A stretch of DNA of 64,000 nt from Psychrobacter sp. WY6 (GTDB lineage: Bacteria > Pseudomonadota > Gammaproteobacteria > Pseudomonadales > Moraxellaceae), in contig NZ_CP049902.1 of NCBI RefSeq assembly GCF_018448495.1, forward strand, positions 3,224,001 to 3,288,000, read 5' to 3'. A program made the translations under genes and the position numbers. The stretch's first letter is position 1, and every line of letters starts with the position of its first letter. This document shows, piece by piece, positions 41,041 to 50,844 of the stretch. The notes below the pieces were generated by a model that ran no database searches, was not told where the DNA came from, and was given only the letters and a program-made list of their open reading frames with translations.

Positions 41041-42741
41041 ATGTCAATATCTCAAGCCGCCAAAATCGATGCGCCCAAAGCCAATAAAAAAAGCCACTCA
41101 CTAAGCAAGCTATATGATCGTGAGATCAATCTCAATCATCTGATCATAGTCGTTGCTCTGTACTTAGTAGCGACGGCGAATATTGGCTTTTTTGAGCAAG
41201 TACTCAGCGTTTATCCATTGAGCACAAACACGGGCTTTATTTTTTCCATCATAGGCTTATTATTTGGGCTGATGTGGTTGGTGTTGTCACTGCTGTGTTA
41301 TCGCTCAACGGCAAAAGTAGTGCTCATCATAATGGTGCTGATTGCAGCCATCTGTGGTTACTTTACCGACGCCTACGGGACGATATTTAATCGTGATATG
41401 CTCATTAACGGCTTACAAACCGATCAAGCAGAAGCCATGGGATTAATGGCACCCAGTCTATTTATTCGCCTGTTTCTATTAGGTATAGTGCCTGCTTTCA
41501 TGATTGGTAACATTCGTCTAAAGCGATTGTCTTGGCAACAAGCAACCCTTCAAAAATCAGTCACCCTATTATTACCTATCGTATTGGTAGCGGTGTGTCT
41601 GGTACCATTTGGTGACCAATACGCCAGCTTTTTTCGCCAGCACAAAATAGTCCGTAGTTATGTCAATCCTATTACCCCTGTTTACTCTGTTATCAAACTG
41701 GGTACTGATTATATCGCTGAGCGCCGTCGTCCCGATACGCTAATCCCTCATGCCACAGATGCAAAACGCAGCAACACTAGCAACAGCGCTGTAAAACCTA
41801 AGTTGATGGTATTTGTAGTAGGAGAAACCGTTCGAGCTGACCATATTGGCTTAAATGGTTACGAGCGCAACACCACGCCTTTGCTTTCAAAACAATCAGA
41901 CATTTACAGCTTTAAAGACGCCTCGTCATGCGGCACATCCACCGCCTATTCAGTACCCTGCATGTTTAGCTACGCCAATAGAAAAAATTATGACCCTGAT
42001 AGCGCTAACTACAATGAAAACGTGCTTGATACGCTACACAAGCAAGGCGTCAATGTCGTTTGGCGAGACAATAACTCTAGTGCCAAAGGGGTGGCTGACC
42101 GCGTAACTTTTGAGGATTATAAAACAGCCGCGCTCAATCCAGATTGTGATATTGAGTGTCGAGATATAGGCATGCTTGATGGTTTTGATAAACTGGTTAA
42201 GTCAGGCAGCTCACAGAAAGAGACACCTAAAAACACACTTATTTTGCTGCATCAAATGGGCAATCATGGACCCGCCTATTTTAAGCGCTACCCTAAAGAT
42301 TTTGCAGAATATCAGCCCGTCTGTATGACCAATGAGCTATCAAAATGCGACAACCAATCAGTTATCAATGGTTATGACAATGCCATTCGTTATACAGATT
42401 ATTTTTTAAATAGCGTGATCGACACATTAAAACCCTATGAGCAAGATTATGAGGTGGTGATGGTATATAGTGATCATGGAGAAAGTTTGGGCGAAAACAA
42501 TATTTACTTGCATGGTCTGCCATACGCTATTGCGCCAAATGCACAAAAGCACGTGCCAGTGATTATTTGGTCACCGACTGGCAACGGCATTGCTAGCAGC
42601 ACTATTGCTAACAGTAGCCTTGCTAACATGATTGATCAGCCCGTATCACATGATTTTATTACGCCAACCTTGCTTCAGTTTTTTGGTATCACCACTGACG
42701 AAACCAAAGCAGCACCCACCTTTTTTAAAGTGACTAATTGA
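41041..42741 (+). CDS. eptA: Lipid A phosphoethanolamine transferase, EptA/PmrC family
   Basis: Inner-membrane enzyme adding phosphoethanolamine to lipid A. Five N-terminal membrane helices (LIIVVALYLVATANIGFF, GFIFSIIGLLFGLMWLVLSL and others), then a periplasmic alkaline-phosphatase-fold domain: VFVVGETVRADHIGLNGYER (zinc Glu), SSCGTSTAYSVPCMFSY (nucleophile Thr), LHQMGNHGPAYFKRYP and VVMVYSDHGESLGENNIYLH. Intact, 566 residues. The ATG at 41041 is preferred over an upstream TTG. Followed by PmrA and PmrB and preceded by a PmrA box, so autoregulated. Chromosomal EptA proteins of this family are the relatives of MCR enzymes. Confidence 0.92.
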   Translation: MSISQAAKIDAPKANKKSHSLSKLYDREINLNHLIIVVALYLVATANIGFFEQVLSVYPLSTNTGFIFSIIGLLFGLMWLVLSLLCYRSTAKVVLIIMVLIAAICGYFTDAYGTIFNRDMLINGLQTDQAEAMGLMAPSLFIRLFLLGIVPAFMIGNIRLKRLSWQQATLQKSVTLLLPIVLVAVCLVPFGDQYASFFRQHKIVRSYVNPITPVYSVIKLGTDYIAERRRPDTLIPHATDAKRSNTSNSAVKPKLMVFVVGETVRADHIGLNGYERNTTPLLSKQSDIYSFKDASSCGTSTAYSVPCMFSYANRKNYDPDSANYNENVLDTLHKQGVNVVWRDNNSSAKGVADRVTFEDYKTAALNPDCDIECRDIGMLDGFDKLVKSGSSQKETPKNTLILLHQMGNHGPAYFKRYPKDFAEYQPVCMTNELSKCDNQSVINGYDNAIRYTDYFLNSVIDTLKPYEQDYEVVMVYSDHGESLGENNIYLHGLPYAIAPNAQKHVPVIIWSPTGNGIASSTIANSSLANMIDQPVSHDFITPTLLQFFGITTDETKAAPTFFKVTN

Positions 42742-42781
42742 ATTCTTTATCATCGCTCCGCCTTTTTAGGTAATAATACTC

Positions 42782-43468
42782 ATGCACAAGATACTCATCA
42801 TTGAAGACAATCCCGATATCGTCGCCAATATTTATGCTTTTTTTGAGCCGAAAGGCTTTGAGCTAGACAATGCCCATAATGGCATTAGTGGCTTAACGCT
42901 CGCATCGAATAATCGATATGACGTCATCTTGTTAGATGTCATGCTGCCAGGTATGGATGGCACTAAACTGTGCAAAAAGCTCAGGGAAGAGCTGCATGAC
43001 AAAACGCCAGTATTGATGCTGACCGCTCGCGATACGATTTTAGATAAAGTGGCAGGATTCGATAGTGGCGCTGACGATTATCTGGTTAAGCCTTTCTCAT
43101 TGGTGGAATTAGAATCTCGTATTAAGGCTCTCATACGCCGACATAAAGATGATCATTTTGAGCATGGTTTAACCGTTGGCACGTTGTCTTTAAATCATAG
43201 TGAGCATACGATTACACGTGAAGGTAAGTCGCTAAAACTCACACCAACAGGCTTCAAAATACTGCATACCTTAATGAGCGCCGCGCCACGCGTAGTTAGC
43301 AAAACCGAGCTGGAAGAAAAGGTATGGGGCGAAGACATACCAAGCAGTGATGCACTGCGCACTCACATGCACGGGGTTCGTGCGCAGGTAGATAAGCCGT
43401 TCGATAAAATCATGATAGTCACGTTGCCCGGTGTCGGTTATCAGATTATTGATCCTGATAAAGCCTAA
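42782..43468 (+). CDS. pmrA: OmpR-family response regulator, PmrA-like
   Basis: 228 residues. The receiver has IIEDNPDIVANIYAFFEPKG, phospho-Asp in DVILLDVMLPGMDGTKLCKK, Thr in PVLMLTARD and Lys in DDYLVKPFSL. The C-terminal winged helix has LKLTPTGFKILHTLM and VWGEDIPSSDALRTHMHGVR. Starts 40 bp after the eptA stop, so probably the same operon. Likely recognises the CTTAAY-N5-CTTAAY repeats described here. Confidence 0.88.
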   Translation: MHKILIIEDNPDIVANIYAFFEPKGFELDNAHNGISGLTLASNNRYDVILLDVMLPGMDGTKLCKKLREELHDKTPVLMLTARDTILDKVAGFDSGADDYLVKPFSLVELESRIKALIRRHKDDHFEHGLTVGTLSLNHSEHTITREGKSLKLTPTGFKILHTLMSAAPRVVSKTELEEKVWGEDIPSSDALRTHMHGVRAQVDKPFDKIMIVTLPGVGYQIIDPDKA

Positions 43469-43540
43469 AAAATCATCGGCTGATGTCCTTATTTGACTTT
43501 CACTGTCTTTCATATTGTCTTTCACAACGAAGTAAATACC

Positions 43541-44884
43541 ATGTTTAATATCGACTCCATTGCCAATAAGTTTCGACTCTCCTACTTGTTATTTGCCCTA
43601 TTACTGTGTGCCACTTTCGTCAGTATTTTCATGTATGCCGAAGTCAGAATGGAGCAACAGCTGGTCAAAGCTCGCTTATTGCAACAGTTAGAGCTTAGCC
43701 AAGAAAAAGAAGGCGATCAGCCTATTTATAGCGCTGAACCGGGTATTAAAATTTATCGCTTCGATAACGCACCGAGCAATCTGCAAAAGACCACCCAAAC
43801 CGTACAAGAAATGCCCGTCACTGTCACCACTAAAAATGGTCAATCGACAACAGAGTTACATTTTTTTAATTATAAAAAAGACAAAGAAAACTACATTTTA
43901 ACCTACTTAGAAAACACTGAAATGGTGATGGGGAATTACCCTGTTTTGGCCATATTTGAGCATTTAGAAGACATATTTGCCAACGCCCTAAAAGTAGCAG
44001 TCATTTTGAGCTTATTGATTGCAGCGATATTTTCATCGCTGTCCTCCAAGCAAATCATTAAACCTTTATTAGACTTAAAGCAAGCCGTAGAAACAGATCA
44101 TCGCAACTTGACGGAATTGACGCATCTGCCCTCCGAGGTTGGCGTGTTAGCACGCGCAATCGATGAAAAAAACCACAAACTTGAGCAGTACCTCAAACGC
44201 GAGCAGCTATTTACTGGTGATGTCAGTCACGAGCTGCGCACGCCTTTGACGATTATCATGGGGGCATCAGAAGTATTGTCCTCACAACTAGAAAACGACC
44301 CTCACTTGAGCGCATTTGCCACTCGTATCAGTACGACCGCCAAAGAAACCTCGGAGATTATCAGCGCCTTATTATTGCTGTCTCGTGCTCCTGAAAAACT
44401 GGATGCACCGCCAACGTCTATCAATGACATCGCGTTAAATGAAGTACAGCGCTTAAATTACTTGCTTCGCCATAAGTCAGTCACCTGTAAAGTAGTGGCA
44501 GAACAGCTGTATGTCGCACACGTACGACCTGAACTACTAAAAATGGCACTGGGTAATTTGATAAAAAATGCGTTTCAGTACACCGATGAGGGTGAGGTCA
44601 TCATCACTATCGATGCTGAAAAAATCACCGTCACTGATACTGGTCTAGGTATTCCTGAGGTGATGATGCCGCTGCTATATGAGAGATTTGAGCGTCTAGA
44701 GCAGCAGTATAAAGACATCTCATTGGATACAGAATCGTCATCGGCAGCTGACGCCCATTATCCAGCAGAAGGCACAGGCTTGGGACTCAGTATCATACAG
44801 CGCATCATGACACATATGGGCTGGCAGCTTACCCATCAAGTCAACCCGTTAGGTGGCAGTACCTTTATCATCAATTATCATTAG
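43541..44884 (+). CDS. pmrB: Sensor histidine kinase, PmrB-like
   Basis: 447 residues from the ATG at 43541. First membrane helix LLFALLLCATFVSIFMYAEV, a periplasmic domain of about 110 residues, second helix VAVILSLLIAAIFSSLSS, HAMP, then HisKA (FTGDVSHELRTPLTIIMGAS) and ATPase motifs NAFQYTDEG, TDTGLGIPE and GTGLGLSIIQRIM. Intact. Encoded directly after pmrA. Known PmrB proteins sense iron, aluminium, low pH or polymyxin; the stimulus here is not visible. Confidence 0.87.
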   Translation: MFNIDSIANKFRLSYLLFALLLCATFVSIFMYAEVRMEQQLVKARLLQQLELSQEKEGDQPIYSAEPGIKIYRFDNAPSNLQKTTQTVQEMPVTVTTKNGQSTTELHFFNYKKDKENYILTYLENTEMVMGNYPVLAIFEHLEDIFANALKVAVILSLLIAAIFSSLSSKQIIKPLLDLKQAVETDHRNLTELTHLPSEVGVLARAIDEKNHKLEQYLKREQLFTGDVSHELRTPLTIIMGASEVLSSQLENDPHLSAFATRISTTAKETSEIISALLLLSRAPEKLDAPPTSINDIALNEVQRLNYLLRHKSVTCKVVAEQLYVAHVRPELLKMALGNLIKNAFQYTDEGEVIITIDAEKITVTDTGLGIPEVMMPLLYERFERLEQQYKDISLDTESSSAADAHYPAEGTGLGLSIIQRIMTHMGWQLTHQVNPLGGSTFIINYH

Positions 44885-44907
44885 AGAAGATCTCTATTTT
44901 AAAAAAG

Positions 44908-44924
44908 CTTAACGTTTTCTTAAT
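44908..44924 (+). promoter_or_regulatory. PmrA-box-like direct repeat upstream of dgkA
   Basis: CTTAAC-GTTTT-CTTAAT, followed after 11 bp by TATACT (44936-44941), a good -10. Same architecture as the eptA site. The predicted transcript would start near 44948 and carry a leader of about 230 nt before dgkA. Confidence 0.65.
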
Positions 44925-44996
44925 GCCTGCCCGCTTATACTTAATATCTGCTGATTTATTTTGTCCATTTATTTTTTCCACGATTAAATAGTTAAA

Positions 44997-45132
44997 TGAT
45001 TGAATGATTGAATGATTGAATGATTGAATGATTGAATGATTGAATGATTGAATGATTGAATGATTGAATGATTGAATGATTGAATGATTGAATGATTGAA
45101 TGATTGAATGATTGAATGATTGAATGATTGAA
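44997..45132. repeat. 17 x 8-bp tandem repeat (TGATTGAA)
   Basis: 136 bp made of exactly 17 perfect copies of TGATTGAA, in the predicted leader of the dgkA message and 44 bp before its ATG. Perfect uniformity indicates recent expansion or slippage. Open frames on the minus strand across it are artefacts of the repeat. Confidence 0.97.
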
Positions 45133-45176
45133 ACTTATCGCATACCTTGATATTAATAGACTGTGAAGCATTTGAC

Positions 45177-45650
45177 ATGAATAAAGCAAATCCTATTAAT
45201 CTTGAAGACCAGTCTGCCAGTCGTGGGGTTTTAAGCCCAATAACAGGCAAAAAACAACTGCTACCTCATAGCTATGCTAGTGACGCCAAGGGTAAAACAG
45301 GATTTTACCGTATTATAAAAGCCGTTGGTTACTCTCTAGATGGCTTTAAAGCAGCTTACAAATTTGAGGCGGCTTTTCGACAAGTATTTTGGCTTAATCT
45401 CATATTATTCATGGCTATTATATTGTGCCCTTTCACTATCAGCATCAAAATGCTGCTGGTCGTCGCTTCTTTCTTATCATTAATTGTCGAACTCATTAAC
45501 ACTGGAATCGAAGCCAGTGTCGATCACACATCGACCGCCAAGCATCCACTGGCAAAGATAGCCAAAGATGTTGGCTCTGCGGCGCAATTTCTGGCATTAA
45601 TGCTGCTATTTATCTTGTGGATGATGGCATTATTGAGTGTTGTATTTTGA
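45177..45650 (+). CDS. dgkA: Diacylglycerol kinase DgkA
   Basis: Inner-membrane kinase recycling diacylglycerol to phosphatidic acid. The three-helix core includes YKFEAAFRQVFWLNLILFMA, LSLIVELINTGIEASVDHTS (catalytic Glu and Asn) and HPLAKIAKDVGSAAQFLALM. An N-terminal extension of about 50 residues precedes the core. Diacylglycerol is the by-product of EptA when phosphatidylethanolamine donates its head group, so clustering with eptA is functionally sensible. The stop overlaps a TTG start of the PAP2 gene. Confidence 0.92.
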   Translation: MNKANPINLEDQSASRGVLSPITGKKQLLPHSYASDAKGKTGFYRIIKAVGYSLDGFKAAYKFEAAFRQVFWLNLILFMAIILCPFTISIKMLLVVASFLSLIVELINTGIEASVDHTSTAKHPLAKIAKDVGSAAQFLALMLLFILWMMALLSVVF

Positions 45651-46442
45651 AAACATATTCAGCCAATGGAGTCTGGCTTAAACTCCTATGCTTGACCATC
45701 ATAGCGACACTGTTGTTTGAGCACAGCCAATTAGACATTCATATTAGTGAGATTTTTTACACTAATGGACACTGGCTACTAGAAAAAGGCACACAACCTT
45801 TCGCCTTTATTTTTTATGACTTGCCTAAATTGCTACTCATCTTACTTGGCATTTATCTCATAACCATTCTAATTCTGAGACATAAACAGAATTCAGACAT
45901 CAATCTGGTAATAAAAAATACTAAGTACGATAAATTGCTCACGCCTTTATCCACGCGTGAAATAAGTTATCTACTGCTTGTTTTAATTGCCGTTCCCAGT
46001 ATGATTGCGCTACTCAAAGGTGTGACTCATGTCAGTTGCCCCAATCATTTAATACTGTTTGGTGGCGACTTGCCTTATCTAAATATTGGCAAAATATAGT
46101 CGCTAACACGCCTGCCAAGTGCTTCCCAGCGGCTCATGCCAGTGCCGGATTTTCTCTATATGGCTTGGCATTTTACCCACTCTACATCAGTATCGCTATA
46201 GAATATTTGAAATAGTCACGGTCGTAGGATGGACGATGGGACTGTATAAGATGCTGTTTGGTGATCATTTTTTTAGTCATACATTAGTATCGATGCTTCT
46301 ATCATTGACCATAACCTGCGCGCTTGCAACGCTATTTTTTAAATACCCAGTAGCGAATAAAGCCAACAGTATCAATGCTAATGGCAAAAAACCTGATGCG
46401 GCAAGCTTTCAAAATCGTCGAAAACCCAATCTTAACTGTTGA
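45647..46442 (+). CDS. PAP2-superfamily membrane phosphatase (frameshifted)
   Basis: Probable phosphatase acting on lipid A, undecaprenyl pyrophosphate or phosphatidylglycerophosphate at the membrane. TTG start overlapping the dgkA stop by 4 nt indicates translational coupling. Helices LLCLTIIATLLF and FYDLPKLLLILLGIYLITI; conserved motifs LKGVTHVSCPNHLILFGGDL, CFPAAHASAGFSLYGLAFYP and GDHFFSHTLVSMLLSL contain the family His pair. Two frame shifts (near 46085 and 46200) disturb the catalytic region. The context points to lipid A dephosphorylation of the LpxE/LpxT kind, but the substrate is inferred. Confidence 0.78.
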
Positions 46443-46606
46443 ATAGCCAAATTAACAATGATACCCTTATGAAAATAAAGCTACTAAGCATTTGATAAAT
46501 AATGTATAAATAGTTATTGCTGACTGACTTAACATTGAGTAACAGCATGGATTGCGCTCATCGACGACGTTCTTTATTTATCAATAGCCCGCAAAGGAAT
46601 GTAGCT

Positions 46607-47218
46607 ATGAGCATCCTATCTTTTGTTCTACAAAGATCACCTATCTACCCTTTACTGACACTGACATTAATAATAAGCGCTGCACATAGCAGCCATGCCG
46701 CCAGTTATACCATCAATCCTGCTGGCACCCATGTGCGCTTTGCCATTGAACGCTTCCAATCCCCTGCCACTGCGGGCGGCTTTTATAATGTCCAAGGTCA
46801 ACTGCAATATGACTCAAGTTTAAAAACTGGCAATATCTCCTTGGTCATTCCGATCCGCTCTCTAAATACGGGGAATAAAGCATTTAACCAGACTTTGACA
46901 GGACCTAGCTTCTTTGATATGCAGCGCTTTCCATTGGCACGTTTTGATTCTAACAAATGGTATTTTAGCCAAGACAAATCACGCCCAATGGTCACAAAAG
47001 TAGACGGTCATCTAACACTACATGGCGAAACCCACCCTATTAGCTTAACAGCGACTAAGTTTGACTGTTATCTACATCCCACTCTCAAGAAAGATATTTG
47101 TGGTGGGGATTTTACGGCGATGATTGATCGCACCAAATGGAATATCGATAAATATGCGTGGTTTGGCGTCACTAAAAACCTTCATTTAAACATTCAGGTC
47201 GAGGCAACCAAACAGTAG
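46607..47218 (+). CDS. YceI family periplasmic lipid-binding protein
   Basis: Signal peptide with cleavage near SSHAA-SYTINPA. The YceI lipocalin-like barrel begins YTINPAGTHVRFAIERFQSP, with NVQGQLQYDSSLKTGNISLV, FFDMQRFPLARFDSNKW and DRTKWNIDKYAWFGVTKNLH. 203 residues from the ATG at 46607, which has AAAGGAAT upstream. Family members bind isoprenoid or polyprenyl lipids in the periplasm. Intact and apparently monocistronic. Confidence 0.85.
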   Translation: MSILSFVLQRSPIYPLLTLTLIISAAHSSHAASYTINPAGTHVRFAIERFQSPATAGGFYNVQGQLQYDSSLKTGNISLVIPIRSLNTGNKAFNQTLTGPSFFDMQRFPLARFDSNKWYFSQDKSRPMVTKVDGHLTLHGETHPISLTATKFDCYLHPTLKKDICGGDFTAMIDRTKWNIDKYAWFGVTKNLHLNIQVEATKQ

Positions 47219-47270
47219 CAGTCCTTATCAGCATTAATTTTATGACATTAATTTTTATAGCACTGCTTTT

Positions 47271-47309
47271 TTAGAGACTGTCCTCATTTTAAAAATGGGC
47301 TAAAAATAG
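47271..47309. mobile_element. Left-end remnant of MITE family 1
   Basis: TTAGAGACTGTCCTCATTTT and following bases match the left end of the full copies at 4667 and 62771 with a few changes. The right end is missing. It abuts the stop of the thioesterase gene. Confidence 0.55.
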
Positions 47310-47722
47310 CTAAACGTGCTGAGGCGGTACGGAATACGTGCCAACTACGTGAGCCACCATGTCGCGAGAGCCTTCAGAATAAAGCGCAACCTCGCCAACG
47401 ATTAGCGTGCGACCTACTTTTATCAACGTACACTCAGCGATAATACGTGCTTCTGCTGAGGGTTTGCGCAAAAAGTTAATGGTCAAGCTCGTCGTCACTG
47501 TTAATGGCACAATACCTATTTTACCAAGTATCGCCACATAGAGAGCCACATCAGCGATGCTCATCAATACTGGTCAGAGACCGTACCACCGGGACGCAAT
47601 TCATTGATACCAATATCGTGTGATAAGGTCGAGCGATTGTCACCGACTGACTCGATGACACATTTAGTTTGTGGAAATTCCAACGCCATAAAGGCGACAA
47701 TTTCTTCTTTGGTTGCAGACAT
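47310..47722 (-). CDS. PaaI-type hotdog-fold thioesterase (frameshifted)
   Basis: About 137 residues. It begins MSATKEEIVAFMALEFPQTK and shows the hotdog core: GINELRPGGTVSGPVLMSIADVALY after adding one G near 47577 (given here as GGTVSGPVLMSIADVALY). Then LTINFLRKPSAEARIIAECT and VGRTLIVGEVALYSEGSRDM follow. The GGTVSG...D arrangement is typical of PaaI/YdiI thioesterases acting on acyl-CoA. Substrate unknown. It is 29 bp downstream of the DUF3124 gene on the same strand. Confidence 0.78.
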
Positions 47723-47751
47723 ATCCCTTCCTTGGATTTTATTATCTTTAA

Positions 47752-48291
47752 TCAATGCACCACTGGCGTACCTTCTGTACTAAATGCAAAGCCTTTATTG
47801 CTAAAATTACCGATCATCACCGCTTCAATGACAGGCTTGACCGTCTCGTCTATCCCTTCGACTTCGATGATAAAGTTGGCACCCGATCCGCCTTTATCCT
47901 CTTCTTTTTCGACGATATAATTGAGCGTGGCCATTGCTGGAAGCTCAATCGGTTTGTTTAAATAGGATTTGATAAAGGTTCCATCAGTGCCATAGTAGTC
48001 AATTTTATTGATATACAGTGATTTTTTTAGCGTGGTATTGCGTACACTCAAAGTCGCTGATAGCAAGACTTTACGATTGTCTCTATCGGTATAAATATCA
48101 GAATAAATGGGCACATAAAAGGTTTGTTTATAGGCAAACTGGCTACGATCAACCGCTGTTGTCATCTCCAGCTCTTGAAGGGGTCTTGATGTTTTTGAAT
48201 ACAACACGTTCGGGTCTTGCGGCGTCTGGTCACAGCCTAACAACAATGCCATCGTCGCAAGCAACAAGACGGATATAGTGCGCTTACTCAT
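47752..48291 (-). CDS. DUF3124 lipoprotein
   Basis: 179 residues, lipobox LLLATMALLLGCDQ. The domain contains YKQTFYVPIYSDIYTDRDNR, LLSATLSVRNTTLKKSLYIN and IDYYGTDGTFIKSYLNKPIE, characteristic of DUF3124; function unknown. Intact. Its ATG overlaps the stop of the TrkA-type gene by 4 nt (ATGA), indicating a coupled operon with the potassium uptake genes. Confidence 0.82.
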   Translation of the reverse strand: MSKRTISVLLLATMALLLGCDQTPQDPNVLYSKTSRPLQELEMTTAVDRSQFAYKQTFYVPIYSDIYTDRDNRKVLLSATLSVRNTTLKKSLYINKIDYYGTDGTFIKSYLNKPIELPAMATLNYIVEKEEDKGGSGANFIIEVEGIDETVKPVIEAVMIGNFSNKGFAFSTEGTPVVH

Positions 48292-49032
48292 AAGTTTCCC
48301 CTTTGCCTTTTCATGTCACGGCTGTTGCAAATGTTTATTTTTTTTACACCGACACTACGCAGAAACTCGTTGATATGCTTGTTAGCACCGTAGATGACCA
48401 ATACGTCTTTATCTTGCAATACTTGCTCAGGCTCAGCCAAACCTTTAATACTAGGCTTACTTTGCGTACGACCAAAGCTGTCTTCATAATACTCATAGCG
48501 CAGGGTACTAAGCAATCGAATATTAAACTTTTGCTCCAACTGCAAGTCATCAACAGTCTGACCAATCAACGACTTGGGAATGCTAATCTCTACCATACTG
48601 AAATGATCACTCAGCTCAAACGAGTCGACGAAATAACGTAGCGACAGCCGTTTTGCCCAGCGATTGGCCGCCTCTTTTTCAGGATGAATCAAATCATCAA
48701 CGCCGATAGCTTGCAACACTTTTTCGTGCAGTGGATTGATACTGCGACTGATCAAACGTTTTGCTTTTAGGGTTTTAAATAATGCCGTCGCCATGACGTT
48801 TGCGCCTTGGTCTTCACCGATTGCGACAATAACGATATCGGTGTCGATAATCGGTAAACCATTGACGGTATATTCATCCGTGGCATCCATACAGATGGTA
48901 TGAGATGACTTCCTTATACGCCTCAACCTTTTGCATGCTGCTGTCAATGGCAATCACTTCGTGCCCCTGACGGGTCAAAGCCATGCCTAGCGATGAGCCA
49001 AAGTTCCCTAGCCCTACGATGATATATTTCAT
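48288..49032 (-). CDS. ktrA: KtrA/TrkA-type potassium uptake regulatory subunit (frameshifted)
   Basis: Cytoplasmic NAD-binding RCK protein gating the KtrB channel. The Rossmann start MKYIIVGLGNFGSSLGMALT lies at 49032, then EVIAIDSSMQKVEAYKE and, after a shift near 48908, SHTICMDATDEYTVNGLPII. The C-terminal TrkA-C domain has SMVEISIPKSLIGQTVDDLQ and DVLVIYGANKHINEFLRSVG. About 247 residues, somewhat longer than B. subtilis KtrA. It lies downstream of the ktrB-like gene on the same strand. Confidence 0.87.
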
Positions 49033-49089
49033 AACCTTATTAACCTTTTTCAGTATTTTTTAATGATGAAATGGCTTATTTACGACCAT

Positions 49090-50844
49090 TTAATTGATCG
49101 TGATTTCTTCAGTTGGGTAGCGATAATTGCGCTGGCGTCTATTTTTAAGTAGGGCAATAAAGATGGTCAACATGCTGACGCGCCCAACAAACATAATGAC
49201 AGACACCACCATTTTGCTAAAATCTGATAACTCTGTCGTCAAATTCAAACTTAATCCCACCGTGCTGTAAGCTGAAAAACACTCAAAAACTACCTTGATT
49301 AGATCAAGCTCTGGTTGATCATAGCTGATGAGCGTCACCCCCATACCGATGACCAATAAAGACAGCCACATAATAGAAAATGCACGACGAATCGAGATGT
49401 CAGCAATCTGGCGCTTAAAGACCTCAACGTTGGTCTGACCACGTGCCAAACTCAAAGTGTTTAATAGTGCAATCGCAAACGTACTGGTTTTGATACCACC
49501 GCCCGTCGAGTTTGGCGAGGCACCAATCCACATCAAAAATATCGTCAACATAATCGTGGGAAACGCGAGTTCACCCATGTCGATGGTATTAAATCCTGCG
49601 GTGTCGCGGCGTGGCAGCAGTAAACAGCCCTGTGATAAGCTTACCGAAAAAACTGCGATGGTCTGCCAGCACATTGTTATATTCAAATCATCACACCGAT
49701 GAGACCTACCAGCAATAAAGCGCCCGTCGTAATCAAGGTTATGCGGCTATTAATATTGAGCAACCACGGTCGATAAATATAACGCTGATCATGGCGATAT
49801 ATCAGGCGCTCGGCACGATCACGTAAATAACGCAGCACATTGACCACAATGACAAAACCCATGCCACCAAAGATAAAGGTCGTAGCGATAATCAGTTGTA
49901 ATGGATAATTAAAACGTAGCGCGTCATCATACATGCCAGCGCTAAATGTAGAAAATCCAGCATTACAGAACGCAGAAATCGCATGGAAAACAGAGAAGAA
50001 TAACTGCTCAGACCAATCCATATCTGGTATGTCATAAATGCTAATATAAATGAGTGCCGCAGCCACCGCCTCAACGGCAAATGTCACATATAAGATGGAT
50101 TTGAGGGTCGATACCACATCACCCATGCCGCGCATGTAAGACATCTCACTGATGCTCGCCTGCGTCTCATAACTGACACCGCCCTTGAAGAAATAACTAA
50201 AATACGTCACAAAGGTCAAATACCCAAGCCGCCGATCTGTATCAGCCCCATGATAATGACTTGCCCAAAAGTTGTGAAATAAGTCGCCGTATCTACCACG
50301 ATGAGACCAGTCACACAGACAGCACTGGTCGCGGTAAAGAGCGCATCAATGAAAGACAGCGGCTGCGTCGTTGCATTGGGCATCATCAGTAGCAAGGCAC
50401 CGACCAATACCAATGACAGGAAGCTTAAAATAAAAAACTGCGCAGGGTTTAGAAAGGTACGATTAAGATTAAAATCGTGGTCAGATATTTCACGAATAAA
50501 GGTCACAAAGACGGCAATTTTAATGGCAACGAAGCCATCAACAGCGACCGACATCCCAGAGCGCACCAAATCCGTGAAATGCGCTACCAGTAAAATGACA
50601 ATCGCAATACTGGTCAGCAAGTCAAAGACCGCAACTTTATTTAGGGTCAGCGGCTTTTTGCTATAGAGGTAACCCTGCTGTCACAACAAAGCCTAAAAAA
50701 ATAATCGCCAGAAAAAATATGGAAAACCTGTTGTAACCACATCGGCAGCGTGAAACCACTGTCTAATAAAGCAATGGCTACGCCGATAATACTAATGACA
50801 ATCGTGACATTATTTAACAATCGATAACGCTTGGCTGCATGCAT
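49090..50844 (-). CDS. ktrB: KtrB/TrkH-type potassium transporter (frameshifted)
   Basis: Membrane K+ channel-like subunit with four pore repeats. Filter or pore-loop motifs: TSAVCVTGLIVVDTATYFTT, FHAISAFCNAGFSTFSAGMY, RRDTAGFNTIDMGELAFPT with NSTGGGIKTSTFA, and ECFSAYSTVGLSLNLTTELS, one per repeat. Starts MHAAKRYRLLNNVTIVISII. Shifts near 50690, 50217, 49684 and 49620 split the frame; for example one missing T near 49682 restores GVMILNITMCWQTI. About 584 residues after repair, longer at the N terminus than typical KtrB. Operon with ktrA and DUF3124. Confidence 0.87.

Noticed and set aside
44984..45250. Minus-strand ORFs encoding NHSIIQSF repeats
   Set aside because: Produced by the 8-bp tandem repeat; no start region or family.
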